Position numbers and translations under genes: made by a program
From: Timema cristinae
Taxonomy: Eukaryota > Arthropoda > Insecta > Phasmatodea > Timematidae
Reading direction: 5' to 3'
DNA length: 64,000 bases
Assembly: GCA_039000515.1 (NCBI GenBank)
Contig: JBCFYV010000024.1
Location: 42,109,979-42,173,978, forward strand
Shown here: piece by piece, positions 32,712-43,719 of the stretch
Layout: each line of letters starts with the position of its first letter
How positions within the stretch are numbered: position 1 is the stretch's first letter
The notes under the pieces: model-generated
Seen by the model: the letters and a program-made list of their open reading frames with translations, nothing else
Database searches by the model: none
What the model was told of the DNA's origin: nothing

Positions 32712-33211
32712 GATGAACGCTCTTAAATCTACCACAACCTCAACTCCCACTTCTTGAGTGGGCTTATGAATCGCTACTCATTTCAAGATCTCCCCGCGTA
32801 TATCCGCTATTCGTACCCCGCAGATATCCCCGCCATTAAATTGTGTATTCATGACAAGACCCCCTCCGAGATACACTTCCCTCCTTTTCATCCCCCCCCC
32901 CCTTCCTCAAACCTTCTTTAACCTTGTTTCCGCCCCTCTTTGTCTTCCACCCAATCCCCCTCTCTCTCGCCTACGCACTAACGTCAAATTCACAGGACGC
33001 TAAGAATCATAACCATGAAGGATATACTAATGATGGAGATGGTTTTACATTCTATTGAAGCTTCGTGTCAATGCGTAGATCTTCCAAACCAACCGGGCAA
33101 TCTTTTACGAAGATTAAAGTATCAGGTTTGCTGGTGAAGAGGAACTTTGTTTTCGAATCCCAGTTGGGTGTATTGAGATAATTTTGTTTCTAAATATATT
33201 TATACTCTCTT

Positions 33212-33215
<4 letters not shown>
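32712..33215. other. Unassigned; C-rich tract
   Basis: A pyrimidine-rich stretch with a C run lies at 32880-32970. No gene is supported. Confidence 0.45.
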
Positions 33216-33266
<51 letters not shown>

Positions 33267-33267
33267 A
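33216..33267. repeat. (TA)n microsatellite
   Basis: A long TA run with one slip near its end. Confidence 0.96.
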
Positions 33268-33301
33268 AATGAAAACATATGAATAAAAACTCCATGGCAT
33301 T

Positions 33302-33409
<108 letters not shown>

Positions 33410-33462
33410 AATCTAACTTTACCGACCGAGTGGCCACTGTCTGCTGGTGAAGATAAAGCCAA

Positions 33463-33690
33463 CTCCTGCGTGTATAGGGTGCCATTTGGTCACCACAACG
33501 AATCCTCCAGCTTTTGATCTCAGTTATCTAGACCGGAGCTACTACGTATTTATTCTAATAGCTCTTCATATGTCCTCACGAGGACTGTTTCTGACCCAGT
33601 TCCAGATCCACTACATCACAGATAATTATGTTTCAATATAACCAGCCAGTATTCGAACTCCGAGCTCTCTTGTCGATGACAAATCAAACA
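33463..33690 (-). mobile_element. SINE-E copy 1, minus strand
   Basis: It shares order and sequence with 60050-60292: gtgccatttggtcaccacaa, ttagtctcag-type segment, ctagaccggagc, cgaggactg, ccagttccagatccac and then a tRNA-like B-box complement (agtattcgaactccgag). The copy is old. Confidence 0.6.
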
Positions 33691-33900
33691 ATATAAGACT
33701 AACACTTTCGTTGTGTAGAGAGAATAGAGAATGTAGTTATGAGGTATTTTACAAACTTAAAACCTAAACAAGTGATCGGAGGCAAAATAAATGAAAGGTA
33801 TAATGTCTGTTATGGATGATTTTCACATTATTTTTTAAATGAAAACTTTATTAAAAAAATCATTTAAATTATATATAAAATAACCAAATTAAATACTATC

Positions 33901-34415
33901 ACCTGTTTCGATGGCCGCAAGTTCTAACGCGCTACTCTTGTGTCTGACTAGACTTTCAATGACGGGAAGATCGAGGTTCGAGTCTCGGTTTGGTGTACCG
34001 AGGGTGTTTTTTTCAAAAATAGCTTTTCAAGCTCCCTCCATGAAATTTTTGGGTGCACCTCATCTAAATATTAGCTTACTAATACTTAAAACTTATTATT
34101 ATTTAGCCCCGCGTCTTACTAACCGTTCGGGTTATACACTTTAAGTATGGATTAGGAATTGGGAAGGTTGAATTAGAGGAAGTGAACCCGCATTTGCGTG
34201 GAGGGAGAGTGGAAAACCATTTAGGAAAAGCCACCCCCAGTTCACCCGATCGAGATTCGAACCTCGATCTCCTCGTCCTCAGTAGTAGAGCTCAACACGA
34301 CTAGCGCGTTATCCAACTACGCCACTGAGGCGGGTAATATTTAAAACCATTAGACTAATTATCATATATGCATATAACCTTAACAGGTAGTAATATGCGA
34401 TGATGATAATAATAA
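33901..34415 (+). mobile_element. SINE-C copy split by SINE-A copy 7
   Basis: The head (ctgtttcgatggccgcaag), B box (gaggttcgagtctcgg) and body run to about 34092. The 3' module (atgcatataaccttaacagg) resumes after 34348. The tail has turned into a GATGATAAT/AAT run rather than pure A. Confidence 0.82.
34093..34335 (-). mobile_element. SINE-A copy 7, nested in SINE-C
   Basis: This is a full-length minus-strand SINE-A with a 12-base duplication (aatacttaaaac at 34081-34092, aatatttaaaac at 34336-34347; one mismatch). It shows that SINE-C insertion predates this SINE-A. Confidence 0.93.
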
Positions 34416-35590
34416 TAAATAAACATTATGATGCAGTTAACTTATTTTTCACTTAACGTAAGAGTTGTCCATGCATGGGAGAACTTACACGTTACGTAAG
34501 TTTTAAAAGTGAAAGGTACCACGTGTTCCGGCAATCATGTTGCGAGCAACCTCAATACAATTATTTAGTACAATATAACCTTTTTAATTCGAAATCCAAA
34601 GGATATCTAAAAACATTTGAAATAGTCAAAATTCGAATAAACCACACAATAAATCAATAAACTCAAATATGCTAGATATTGTATATAATATGTTAAATAG
34701 AACGCACATTCACAATTTAAACGTAGTCTTTATGAAAAAACAAGAAAAAATATAAACCCAAAATATAAAAACTTAGAAAAATCAACATACGAAAATTATA
34801 GACTTAAAATTGGTTAATTAGGGCGTTACGTGATAACATTGTCAGACAAAAGCGATTAAAGCAAACATACACACCCTATTCTACTAATTTCATTCATCGC
34901 AGGTGCAGAATCCCCGTTTTCTCTTTTATTATGGCGTCAATAATTAATTAGCTTTATGTGACATTCTTGGCGTATGGGGTGATTTAATAAAGATCGTTAA
35001 GCTAGGTTTGAAATGAGTACAAAGTCGATAACAATTAACAATGTATACTCTTCAAAATTCGAACTAGCCAAATAATTCCTTCTAAAATTTGAATTAGATG
35101 TTGTTGTTTTTGTTTGTTTTTATTTAAATAGGAATTTCATGGTGTGTTCAAATTATCTAATATCTCGAATTAATCAATGTTGAATTAGCCAGATTCTACA
35201 CTAATTCATTTGTTTGTAGATTTGGTGTGTGGATGACTACTTAGGTGTAATTCGTTTTTCAGCGTCTTGCTAGTACTAAAACGGCGTGGTTTCTTTTCAC
35301 ACTTTGTTTTGTATTTACAGTTAAAGCTTCTATTGCCAACACTAAATCGGCCTTAAGAGCATTTGACAGTGATATACTAAGATTTTTTTGAGTTGGCAAC
35401 ACTTTGACAGGGAATTTAACATATGTGGGGGGTAAGGAGATTATCTTGGAAATGTCTCAGCAATGCCTCAGCCCATTTTAACAACACCAACCAGTAAAGG
35501 AAACCGGCGTCCTCTTTACCTGGTTGTGTCATTAGTTTGCCTCAGCTGATAATATTATGTTCTGCTCTTTTGTGTTATATCTACGACTAA
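34416..35590. other. Unassigned AT-rich sequence
   Basis: No gene is supported. Around 34455-34500 a motif pair (cttaacgtaag, gttacgtaag) hints at an old MITE end. Short inverted segments (ttgccaacac and gttggcaac) occur near 35334 and 35393. Confidence 0.4.
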
Positions 35591-35697
35591 GGGTTCGGCC
35601 AGACTGCCAAGCGTGCGAGCGAGCGCGCAAGCGACTGGGTGGCTAAACTGGCGAGCGCGCGAGCGAGCGAGCGCGTAATTAGCGGACCCTAGTTAGA

Positions 35698-35983
35698 TTA
35701 TTATTAGCACCACGTCTTACTACCCGTTCGGGTTATACGCACTTACGCTAATGTGTAATGGTAGGGTTATTGTGAGATGAAATGAAGGACCTACAGTTTA
35801 ACGTGGAATCCGAACCACGGTGGTGGCCTGGCATTCCCTACATTCACAAGATGTCTTGTCAGAGGTGAAGGAAGGGTTTGGTAATCAGATAAATCTGTGC
35901 CAGGACCGAGGATTGAACCCCGGCTGCCAGCACAGAAGTCTGACACCTTACCCTAGACCACTAGGTCACCGCCCCCCCCTCCC
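35698..35983 (-). mobile_element. SINE-B copy 8 (short subtype)
   Basis: This is a full-length minus-strand copy with duplication ccctagttaga (35687-35697 and 35984-35994). A 13-base C-rich filler sits between the head end (ggtcacc) and the right duplication. It is inserted in the left subterminal part of the Harbinger-like MITE. Confidence 0.93.
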
Positions 35984-36151
35984 CCCTAGTTAGAGAAGAT
36001 GTCTCTGTCAAACACACTTAGTACATCTCTGCTCCTCGAAAATTCTTACAGAAAATCTTGTGTATTTATAAAAAAGAAAAAAGTAGAAGTGCATCAAATT
36101 AATAAATTGAGAAATGCGTATGGTACTGTACTGAAGTGTTTTAAAATCAGA

Positions 36152-36245
36152 TTTGCCGCACCAGTGGCAGAATGGTGCGTTGCACTCGATAACTTTTGAC
36201 TAGGAGGCAAAGGTTCGAATCTTGGCTCAGTGAACTGAAGGTGAT
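36152..36245 (+). mobile_element. tRNA-like SINE head, family unclear
   Basis: A B-box-like aggttcgaatcttgg and an A-box-like ccagtggcagaatggtgc are spaced as in tRNA-derived SINEs. The body (tgaactgaaggtgattttta) resembles the start of SINE-A/C. It lacks a tRNA acceptor stem. Confidence 0.5.
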
Positions 36246-36407
36246 TTTTAAAACTTATTTATTGTTGTGGTTTTTTCATACTCTCTCCAAACTAATGGTG
36301 ATTCTTATTTGTAAAGGCCTACTTTGATTATAATATTGAAGTATTTTAACATATCGGGTTTACATATATACATTATATTATTTATGGTCTTACCAATTAA
36401 ATTAGGC

Positions 36408-36412
<5 letters not shown>

Positions 36413-36457
<45 letters not shown>

Positions 36458-36724
36458 GCACCGCATCTTACTTCCCGTTCGGGTTATATGCACTTACGCT
36501 AATGTGTAATGGTAGGGTGATTGTGAGATGAAAGGAAGGACCTACAGTTTAACGTGGAATCCGAACCACGGTGGAGGCCTGGCTTTCCCCACATTCACAA
36601 GATGTCTTGCCAGAGGTGAAGGAAGGGTTTGGTAATCAGATAAATCTGTGCCGGGACCGAGGATTGAGCCCCAGACCTCCAGCACAGAAGTCTGACACCT
36701 TACCCCTAGACCGCCAGGTCACCG
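36413..36724 (-). mobile_element. SINE-B copy 9 (short subtype)
   Basis: This is a full-length minus-strand copy with a long (TTA)n tail and an 8-base duplication, ggccatta (36405-36412 and 36725-36732), inside the Harbinger-like MITE. Confidence 0.93.
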
Positions 36725-36866
36725 GGCCATTAATAGCAAGTGTGTTAAACCTATCACTGATAGAAAAAAGTCAAATATCATGTCAAAATGAGAAGTTTCC
36801 CCAGCACTCAATGAACCAACATACAATAATATTGCCTAGCGCCTGTAAACTAGACTGTACCGGGTC

Positions 36867-36920
36867 GAGCGCGCGTGCTTGAAAAATAGAACCAGTTCTA
36901 TCTTTCAAGCGCGCGCGCTC
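36867..36920. repeat. GC-rich hairpin inside the MITE
   Basis: The segment gagcgcgcgtgcttgaaa pairs with tttcaagcgcgcgcgctc around a centre tagaaccagttcta, giving nearly continuous pairing. Confidence 0.85.
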
Positions 36921-37129
36921 AGTCGCTCGCGCGCTCCAGTGTGGCCACCCCCCATTACAACCAATGTGTTCTATTTTATATTTTGTCGCTCGCGCGCTCA
37001 GTCTGGCCGTACCCTAACCCCCTTTCCCGTAAAAAAATATTGTAAAGAATCCTGTAAAACAAAGCTTCAAATCATCCATCATGTCAATATAAAAACTAAA
37101 TCTTTATTTGACTTATTTAAAAAAAAAAA

Positions 37130-37262
37130 TACAGTCCTACCATCACTGTATAGACCCCTTCCGCTTTTTATCCTCCCTCCTATTTTCATCTCATTCCTCT
37201 TTCCTCACCCCTAACCCCCCCCCCCGCCCCCTTCAACTACCCCACTTTCCCTTCAACTTTTT
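37130..37262. other. Pyrimidine-rich tract
   Basis: This is a C/T-rich stretch with a 13-base C run near 37216. Open frames here follow composition. Confidence 0.6.
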
Positions 37263-37371
37263 TTTCCAACGACTATATAATATACTATCAACATTTTTAT
37301 AAGGAATAAATTAAATATTCAAAATAAAATATATCCTATGTTACTCGCTGATAATGTAGCTTTATATTGGT

Positions 37372-37466
37372 GAAAGAATTTTTAAAATCGGTCCAGTAGT
37401 TTTTGAGTTCATCCATTACAAACAAAAAAACAAAAAATTAAATCTTTCCTCTTTATAATATTAGTA
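37372..37466 (-). mobile_element. Helitron-like end fragment, minus strand
   Basis: On the minus strand it begins gatatatactaatattataa, then agaggaaagattt, a T/G run, ggatgaactcaaaaactac and ggaccgattttaaa. I know this order from the ends of widespread arthropod non-autonomous elements. Confidence 0.6.
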
Positions 37467-37789
37467 TATATCAGTCAAGTCAAAACAAGAAATTTTACTA
37501 AATACGTTTCAAATTTAAATTCGCGATGATCGATTGGATCACATTAATAAAATTAAGTAGTAGAGTTAAGTTAAAAAAAATATTATTTCTAAATAAAGGT
37601 ATTGTGTACTACAAATTAAAATATTATCAAATTATTAGGGTATAAAAAGAACAGTATTTATTATCATAAAAGTTATGTAACTTTACCACTTTTAAAACTA
37701 CTTACACCATAAAAAATAATGTTTACTTAAAATTTTATAAATATTTGACTGTACACACCTAATAAGAATACTAGTTAAAATAAATTTAA

Positions 37790-37925
37790 GCCGATACCTA
37801 AACAATGGCAAGCAAAAAGTATTAAATAGCATGTTTGACCTTTTATAACTCGTGAATTGTAATGATTTGAAATCATTTAACCACTATTTGATTGTTTATA
37901 ATTACACATTTCTTAAAATCATGCA
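37790..37925. repeat. Dispersed repeat R2, copy 1
   Basis: The order caatggcaagcaaaaag, gcatgtttgacctttta, taactcgtgaattgtaatga, ttgaaatcat matches 40066-40170 with many substitutions. A shorter inverse match (cacgagttataaagagat) lies near 30990. Confidence 0.6.
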
Positions 37926-38056
37926 TTATAATTTTAATTGACGAATGACCTTAAATTGTTCGAGTTACATTTCAGTGGATTAATTTGTTTTCGAATCATC
38001 CAAATTAATTGGTTTGTGTTTTGCTCGACTTTTTACGCTAAGTTATGCGAATCATA

Positions 38057-38335
38057 CCCGCCTCGTGGCGTAGTTGGCTAACGCGCTTGTCATGTTGAGC
38101 TCGACTGCTGAGGACGGGGAAATCGAGGCTCGAATCTCGGTCTGGTGAACTGGAAGTGGTTTTTCCTAAATGGTTTTCCACTATCCCTCATTCCTCTAAT
38201 ACAACCTTCCCAATTCCTAATCCATTCGCGTAATTAGTACTTAAAGCGTATAACCCGAACGGTATAAGACCGGTTACTAATAATAATTAATAGTTAAGAC
38301 GCGGTGTACTAATTAATTAATTAATTAATCACGCG
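38057..38335 (+). mobile_element. SINE-A copy 8
   Basis: This is a full-length plus-strand copy with an internal deletion before cattcctctaatac and an irregular 3' end (a rearranged acggtataagaccggttac, then gacgcggtgtactaattaa). The flanks share gcgaatc (38047 and 38333), a short likely duplication. Confidence 0.85.
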
Positions 38336-38395
38336 AATCCTGATCGCATGTGTTTCTTTACTTTCAGTGAATGTTAAGTGAACGTTCAATGAAGG

Positions 38396-38489
38396 TTAAG
38401 GTGTAATTGTAGTGAACGCGAGAATTTTTTAAGTGTTTTTTTTATTTTTGTATTTAAAAAAATCTTAAAAAGAAATAAATGTTGCTTCT

Positions 38490-38540
<51 letters not shown>

Positions 38541-39079
38541 GCATCACGTCTTACTACCCGTCCGGGTTATACGCACTTACCTAATGTGTAATGGTAGGGT
38601 GATTGTGAGATGAAATGAGGACTCAAGTTTAACGTGGATCCGAACCATGGTGGAGGCCTAGCATTCCACACATTCACAAGTTGTGATTAATACACGTTTG
38701 TCAGAGGTGAAGGAAGGGTTTGGTGATAAATAAATGTGTGCCGGGACCGAGGATTGAACCTCGGACCCCAGTACAACTTCTGTACTAAACATAGAGGTTG
38801 ATTTTCTTCACATGATAATAATATCAACAGTAATTTTTGAAAATCTATCAAGAATGCTTGGAATTTAATGAAAGACTTTTTCTCTTCATTTAAAAAGTTC
38901 TCATCTAAGGCCGCTATTGCTCATGCAGATATTCAACAACCGGTTGAGAAAGCGGAGAAAATTAAACTCTGTTTCTACTGCAACAATATTATATTTATTT
39001 TGGCAAAAAAAAATCGTTTTACTGTAAAAGCCGCAAAAACGATTACCTTTTATCGCTTCTCCTACACTACCACCTTAAG
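38396..39079. mobile_element. FB1 foldback element, copy e, split by SINE-B
   Basis: The left arm (gttaaggtg, then agtgttttttttattt and aataaatgttgcttctgta) is interrupted by SINE-B copy 10. It resumes with aaacatagaggttgattttc, then the centre and right arm (tctgtttctactgcaacaat, ttattttggcaaaa) to accaccttaag. The motif gtgaacgtt lies outside both ends. Confidence 0.8.
38493..38776 (-). mobile_element. SINE-B copy 10 (long subtype), nested in FB1
   Basis: This is a minus-strand copy with a long (TTA)n tail and 5' truncation within the head. The duplication is cttctgta (38485-38492 and 38777-38784). The shared module and body are present with several small deletions. Confidence 0.92.
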
Positions 39080-39261
39080 TGAACGTTAAGTTCATCGTTA
39101 TTCCGGTATTTAAACGTATTCGAAATATTGATAAACAAAGAGTAAGTGCTAAACTTGCATTTTCAACACCACATAAATTCGGAAGTTATCTATAAGTATC
39201 TTTATCAAAGGTGAAAACATGAACAATAATATTAATTTTGAACATTAGAATTTTAGTATAA

Positions 39262-39376
39262 GATCTGTGTTACGTAACACTTTGATGTACCCCATCCTCC
39301 CCCCATTAAAAGCATGTAAATATTAGAACTCACCCCTCCCTCTCAAAGCGTTACGTGGTTTATGGACGACCCCTAA
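39262..39376. mobile_element. Short MITE fragment with gttacgta ends
   Basis: The segments tgttacgtaacactttg (left) and caaagcgttacgtgg (right) form inverted ends around a C-rich core, followed by tatggacgacccc. This layout is familiar from small insect MITEs. Confidence 0.5.
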
Positions 39377-39599
39377 CAAGTACGTCCCTTGAGAAACCAA
39401 GCTTAAGGATTCGCTTATAGCTGTTCCTCCAAGCTTGTATCAAGCTCAGTACTAGGGACGTGGGAAACTGCAATAAACACTGCATAATTTATCCCTCGTT
39501 CTAACACTAGGGAGGGTTGCCAAAGGGGGGGGGGGCTGGAAGGGGAGGGGTAGTACATTGGAGGCAAGACATGGGCTTCATTCTAAATATACGTCCCCT

Positions 39600-39665
39600 T
39601 GGCTGTATTCCAGTCGTCTGTGAGAAGCTGGGGTTGAATCCCGTACTGGTCCTCTCTACAAATTT
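39600..39665 (+). other. tRNA-like B-box segment
   Basis: A B-box-like segment (ggggttgaatcccgtactgg) stands after a weak A-box region. There is no cloverleaf, so it is probably an old SINE head. Confidence 0.3.
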
Positions 39666-39806
39666 TACACTGTCAGTGTACACAAAGAATTAATTAAGAG
39701 AAATTAGAAAACCCGTGTTGGAATTTTGCAATAATTAGGTGAAAATAAAAAAATATATTTTGTTTGATAAAGATTTTGTCTAAACTTTAAATTAAAGAAA
39801 ATAAAA

Positions 39807-40064
39807 CCCACTTCAGTTGGCCGCGTGATCTAACGCGCTATTCTCGCATTAGACTAGATTACCGGTGACGTGGAGATATAGGTTCGAATCTCGGTGGGGT
39901 GTACTGAAGGTGGTTTAATCCAAAAATGGATTTATACTCTTTCGCTCCAGGCAATTTTGGGTATTCTTCTTCAATATAAAACCTTGTTAATCCCTAAAAC
40001 TATTAACGCAATTAGTACATAAGCGTATAGCCCAAACGGGTAGTAAGACGCGCTGCTAAAAAAG
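39807..40064 (+). mobile_element. SINE-C copy (good reference copy)
   Basis: The head is cagttggccgcgtgatctaa, followed by an A-box/D-arm region, B box (taggttcgaatctcgg), body, and the shared 3' module (gtatagcccaaacgggtag, taagacgcgctgct) with a short A tail. It defines the C type: the same 3' module as A and B but A-rich tails. Confidence 0.88.
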
Positions 40065-40065
40065 A

Positions 40066-40170
40066 TTACATTACCTTAACAACGGTAAACAAAAAAACAT
40101 AAGATAGCAAGTTTGATCCTCTATAACTTGTGGATTATAATGAATTGAAATCATGGAATCACTATAATAT
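40066..40170. repeat. Dispersed repeat R2, copy 2
   Basis: The order aacaacggtaaacaaaaa, gcaagtttgatcctctat, aacttgtggattataatga, ttgaaatcatgg matches R2 at 37790. It begins directly after a SINE-C tail. Confidence 0.6.
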
Positions 40171-40540
40171 TTAGCTTATAAATTATTAAAATAGTGAAGT
40201 AAAATGTTGATTTCGAATGAACCTTAAACTAAAACTTCGCTACCATTTTAACATAATTTTTTAGCATGCCGTTGTTTCTAAATTCTAAAAACATAAATTA
40301 TGTGCTAATATGAGTTGTAAAATTGTTTATATTGATTTTATAATAATTGTTAACATGAGTTTATTTCTAAATAATAATAATAATAATAATGTGCAAAACA
40401 TTTTTGTTAAAAATCTTTTCAGACTTAAATCCTAAATTAATTGAAAGGTTTTCAAGATTTAAAGAAAGAATAATGGCGTTTTTATTTAAAATAGCTCAAG
40501 ACTTATAGTTTAGTATTTTGCATTATATTTTTCCATCCAG

Positions 40541-41112
40541 GAGAACATAAAGCTGTTCAAATATCTGGGAGGTATGTTACCAATGGATGACTACTGCACC
40601 AAGGAAATTAGGTTGAGTATCACCATGGCTCAGGAAGCTTTTCACAAGCAGAGGTAACTGTTTGCCAGCTTTTAACTAGGGAATAAACTGATGGAATCCT
40701 AAATTTGGACGATCGCACTGTTTGGAACAGAAACTTGGAATCTTAGGAAGATGTTAAAGAAATACTTGGAGAACTTTAAAATGTGAAGCTGGAGAAGACT
40801 TGAGAAGATCAGATGAACGGGCAGGGTGACAAATGAAGAAGTCCTAAGAAGAGTGGGTGAGAATAAAACCATTTTGGTGTGATTCTTGAGTGCAAACCAA
40901 ACTGGATCAGATACATCTTTATGAGTAACTGTCTTCTTCTGCATGACGTCATAGAAGGAAGAGTTGAGGTAAGGAGGATTCAAATATTGAATGGCTTAAA
41001 GTAAAGAAGAAAATTCTGGGAGCTAAAGGAGGAGGCATAGGACAATGCGCATTGGTGGAATAAGTACACTGTTAATAGGAATGGACCTATCGTTAGACAG
41101 AACACCTAATAA
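40541..41112 (+). pseudogene. LINE-1 reverse transcriptase C-terminal region
   Basis: The plus-strand translation reads LFKYLGGMLPMDDYCTKEIR, ITMAQEAFHKQR, TIALFGTETWNLRKMLKK, NEEVLRRVGENKTIL, then after a frameshift NCLLLHDVIEGRVEVRRIQI and the end NGPIVRQNT followed by TAA repeats. This is the thumb/C-terminal part of a LINE reverse transcriptase. It has several in-frame stops and at least one frameshift, and ends straight in a short TAA run (41097-41108). Confidence 0.85.
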
Positions 41113-41289
41113 TAATTATATAATTTAGAATATTTAGATTAGTGCACCACTTTTTTGGTCACTAACCACCACTGATTTTGACACATATAGTCTAGACTCT
41201 ATATATAAGATTTAAATCTATGAATAAAGATGGTATGGGTGAATTGAGAGTCTAGGCTAATATTTTTTATAATTTGTATAGCTTTTTTA

Positions 41290-41296
41290 TTTATTA

Positions 41297-41335
<39 letters not shown>

Positions 41336-41577
41336 TTTTGCAAAATAGAATGAACCCTTTTCCAGTATAAACACAGTTTAATTTTCTTCCGATAGCTATC
41401 TCAACAATTCTTGAATATCTATATAGGATGTTTTTAGAATATGAGAACTCGATCTAAAACATTTCTCAGCAAATACCGTTACTGTCATAAAAACTACTCA
41501 AGGACTACGGTTGATACTACTGTGTATAGAAAATTAAAATCTTATGTTTCTACTAGAGCAATATTAAAAATATGTGC
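41290..41577. mobile_element. FB1 foldback element, copy g, with (TA)n in the arm
   Basis: The left arm is tttatttttgcaaaatagaa, then ttccagtataaacacagttt; the right arm is tcttatgtttctactagagc, then aatatt. The centre has attcttgaatatctatatag. A (TA)n run (41301-41331) has grown in the outer left arm. The outer right arm is missing. Confidence 0.65.
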
Positions 41578-41914
41578 ATGATGCAGTGCACAAGATTATG
41601 AATCGAGCCTTGACCTACCAGGTTAAAATCAAACCACCTTCCGGTCACTAAGTATCAATTATATTAATATTACATCGCGAGACAAAGCCCAGAATACATA
41701 TTTCTCATAGTATGTACGAAGAACCCATAATAGCGTAGCTTATAAGCAGGAAATTACCTCAATGAAGTTGAATTGCAGAAATAATAATTAATATATTATT
41801 TGAAGGTTGTATAATTATTTATATTTTTCTTTCAACATTCAATTAAGCCTACATTGTGTGTGTATGTGTATATATATATATATATTCAATTTATTTGGGT
41901 TACTTAAGGTACAC

Positions 41915-42110
41915 TTTCTGAACGGACTTATTATATCAGCACACGACTTATCTTAAATCTAAAACACAGACACAACACCTGGTCCCCGGCCGTTAATTCA
42001 CCAGTGTGGAAGGTGAAACCAATTATACTTTTTTTTTGCCATGTTGGGAATTGAATCAGGGACCCCTAGCTCAGTAGACAAACACGCTACCGATTGAACT
42101 AAGATGTCGG
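41915..42110 (-). mobile_element. SINE-D copy, minus strand (good reference copy)
   Basis: On the minus strand the tRNA-like head reads cttagttcaatcggtagcg (A-box side), then tgtctactgagctagggg and a B box (ctgattcaattcccaac). A pure A/T run and a body with the ggtgaattaacggccgggg segment follow. Confidence 0.7.
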
Positions 42111-42733
42111 TTTATTGTGTAAATATATAAATCTACTGTAGTTATCTGAAGATTAGACCTCATAAATGCCAAGAATGTCATGTTAAGAACAAATATGTCA
42201 TGCTCTTATCGTTACTAGAGTTTCTTTTGAGAAGTTTTTCTTTGGATTTCAATTTGAAACATCTCCTGTAATTTTTACTTGAATTTTAAGTCGATATTCA
42301 AAAGGAAGGGGTAGGCCATGTAAGAAGTTGCTAAATGGTGTAGACGAATGTGGGGAAAAAAGGGAAACCTTAAGAGTTTTAAGAATAAAATATCATGTAT
42401 GACTCGGTTTATGGATGTTGTTGAAGCGAATAGAGTAGGCCTATGCAAAGAAATGAAAGTGTGGAGAAAGTTAGTGAGGGTGGGTTAAGTACGGAATTGT
42501 GTTTTTTTTTTAACTATATGCATTCTATTTACTACATTTCAAAAGAACGGAGTGATTAGGTAGTCTATATATGTGTATATTTTTCTCTGGTGATCAAGCT
42601 GAACCAAAAACAAATTATTATATGCACTAGTGCATTATATTTACAGATAATAACCAATGTTAACGTGGTTTAATACGTCAGCCTCACAATATATGTAATT
42701 TTTTTAATGCACCCTATGTACAATACGAATGAC
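42111..42733. other. Unassigned sequence
   Basis: No supported gene is visible. The 42300-42490 part is purine-rich and loosely resembles a decayed LINE C-terminus, but I could not align it to one. Confidence 0.35.
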
Positions 42734-42745
42734 TATAATTTTAAA

Positions 42746-43019
42746 GGTGACCTGGCGGTCTAGGGGTAAGGTGTCAGACTTCTATGCTGGCGGCCGGGGT
42801 TCAATCCTCGGTCCCGGCAAAGATTTATCTGATTTCCAAACCCTTCCTTCACCTCTGACAAGACATCTTGTGAATGTGTGGAATGCCAGGCCTCCACCGT
42901 GGTTCGGATTCCACGTTCAACTGTAGGTCCTTCATTTCATCTCACAATCACCCTACCATTACACATTAGCGTAAGTGCGTATAACCCGAATGGGTAGTAA
43001 GACGCGGTGCTAATAATAA
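42746..43019 (+). mobile_element. SINE-B copy 11 (short subtype, full length)
   Basis: This is a complete copy with a perfect 12-base duplication, tataattttaaa (42734-42745 and 43020-43031). The head, B box, body, 3' module and short (TAA)n tail are intact. Confidence 0.95.
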
Positions 43020-43134
43020 TATAATTTTAAATTCGTAAATTAATGGAAAAAAAGATGTAAATAGGGCGTTAAACTTTGCGCAATTAGCGAGGTTTATAAT
43101 AGTCGAATAACACAATAACAGGGAGCAAACATAT

Positions 43135-43212
43135 TTCTGATGGCTCAATTAATAGAGCGGTCGATGTACTAAGTCGAGTGACTCAGGTTCAAATCCTGAC
43201 CGGTCATATTCC
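43135..43212 (+). other. tRNA-like sequence, acceptor stem lost
   Basis: The D arm (gctc/gagc), a five-pair anticodon stem (tcgat/gtcga, loop gtactaa) and T arm (tcagg/cctga, loop ttcaaat) fold well, but the acceptor strands do not pair. It is best read as a decayed tRNA or a SINE head, not a functional tRNA gene. Confidence 0.5.
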
Positions 43213-43402
43213 TTTTTACACAATCGCTCCAATGGAATGTCATCTGAAAAGACGTGTTTGTTTAAATCACCCACAGAACCGATAGAAGAGGAAAGGCTAA
43301 TGGAATCTAAAACAACAATTAAAAAAACACATTGTAATTGCTAATTTTGCTGCCACAAAAAAAAACTTAAAAAGAACAGGACGAATGATTCATTTACTTA
43401 TG

Positions 43403-43657
43403 ACCCACATTGGTGGCCACATGGTCTGAGAAGCTACTCTCACATTAGACTAGACTGCCGATTACGGGAAAATAGAAGTTCGAATCTCGTTTGAGTGTAC
43501 TGAGGGTGGTTTTTCTAAAATGGTTTTCCACTCTCCCTACACGCAAATGCGGGTACGCCTCCCATTAATATAGCCTTCCTAATCCCTAAAAAAACCTTTA
43601 GCTTGTTTAATACATAAAAGTACAACCCAAACGGTAGTAAGAGTCGGTGTTTAAAAA
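43403..43657 (+). mobile_element. SINE-C copy
   Basis: The head is acattggtggccacatggtc, the B box is agaagttcgaatctcg, the body (aaatggttttccactctccc, cacgcaaatgcgggt) is well kept, and the 3' module is slightly decayed. Confidence 0.86.
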
Positions 43658-43719
43658 TGTACCTATGAAGTAACTTTAAGTTATATTTCTCTGCCTCGAT
43701 AAGGAATATACTCGCATTG

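Larger units (their letters stand above)
35591..37014. mobile_element. PIF/Harbinger-like MITE with nested SINEs
   Basis: The terminal inverted repeats are GGGTTCGGCCAGACTG (left) and the complement of GGGTACGGCCAGACTG (right). Both ends are flanked by TAA (35588-35590 and 37015-37017), fitting the 3-base TWA target duplication of PIF/Harbinger elements. Subterminal regions are very GC-rich arrays of gcgagcg/cgctcgc. Two SINE-B copies and one tRNA-like unit lie inside. Without the SINE-B copies about 800 bases remain and no transposase is recognised. Confidence 0.75.

Noticed and set aside
35334..35405. Short inverted pair ttgccaacac and gttggcaac
   Set aside because: The arms are only about 10 bases with mismatches and could arise by chance.
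42300..42490. Possible further LINE C-terminus
   Set aside because: Purine-rich codons look suggestive, but I could not match any of the LINE blocks in order.
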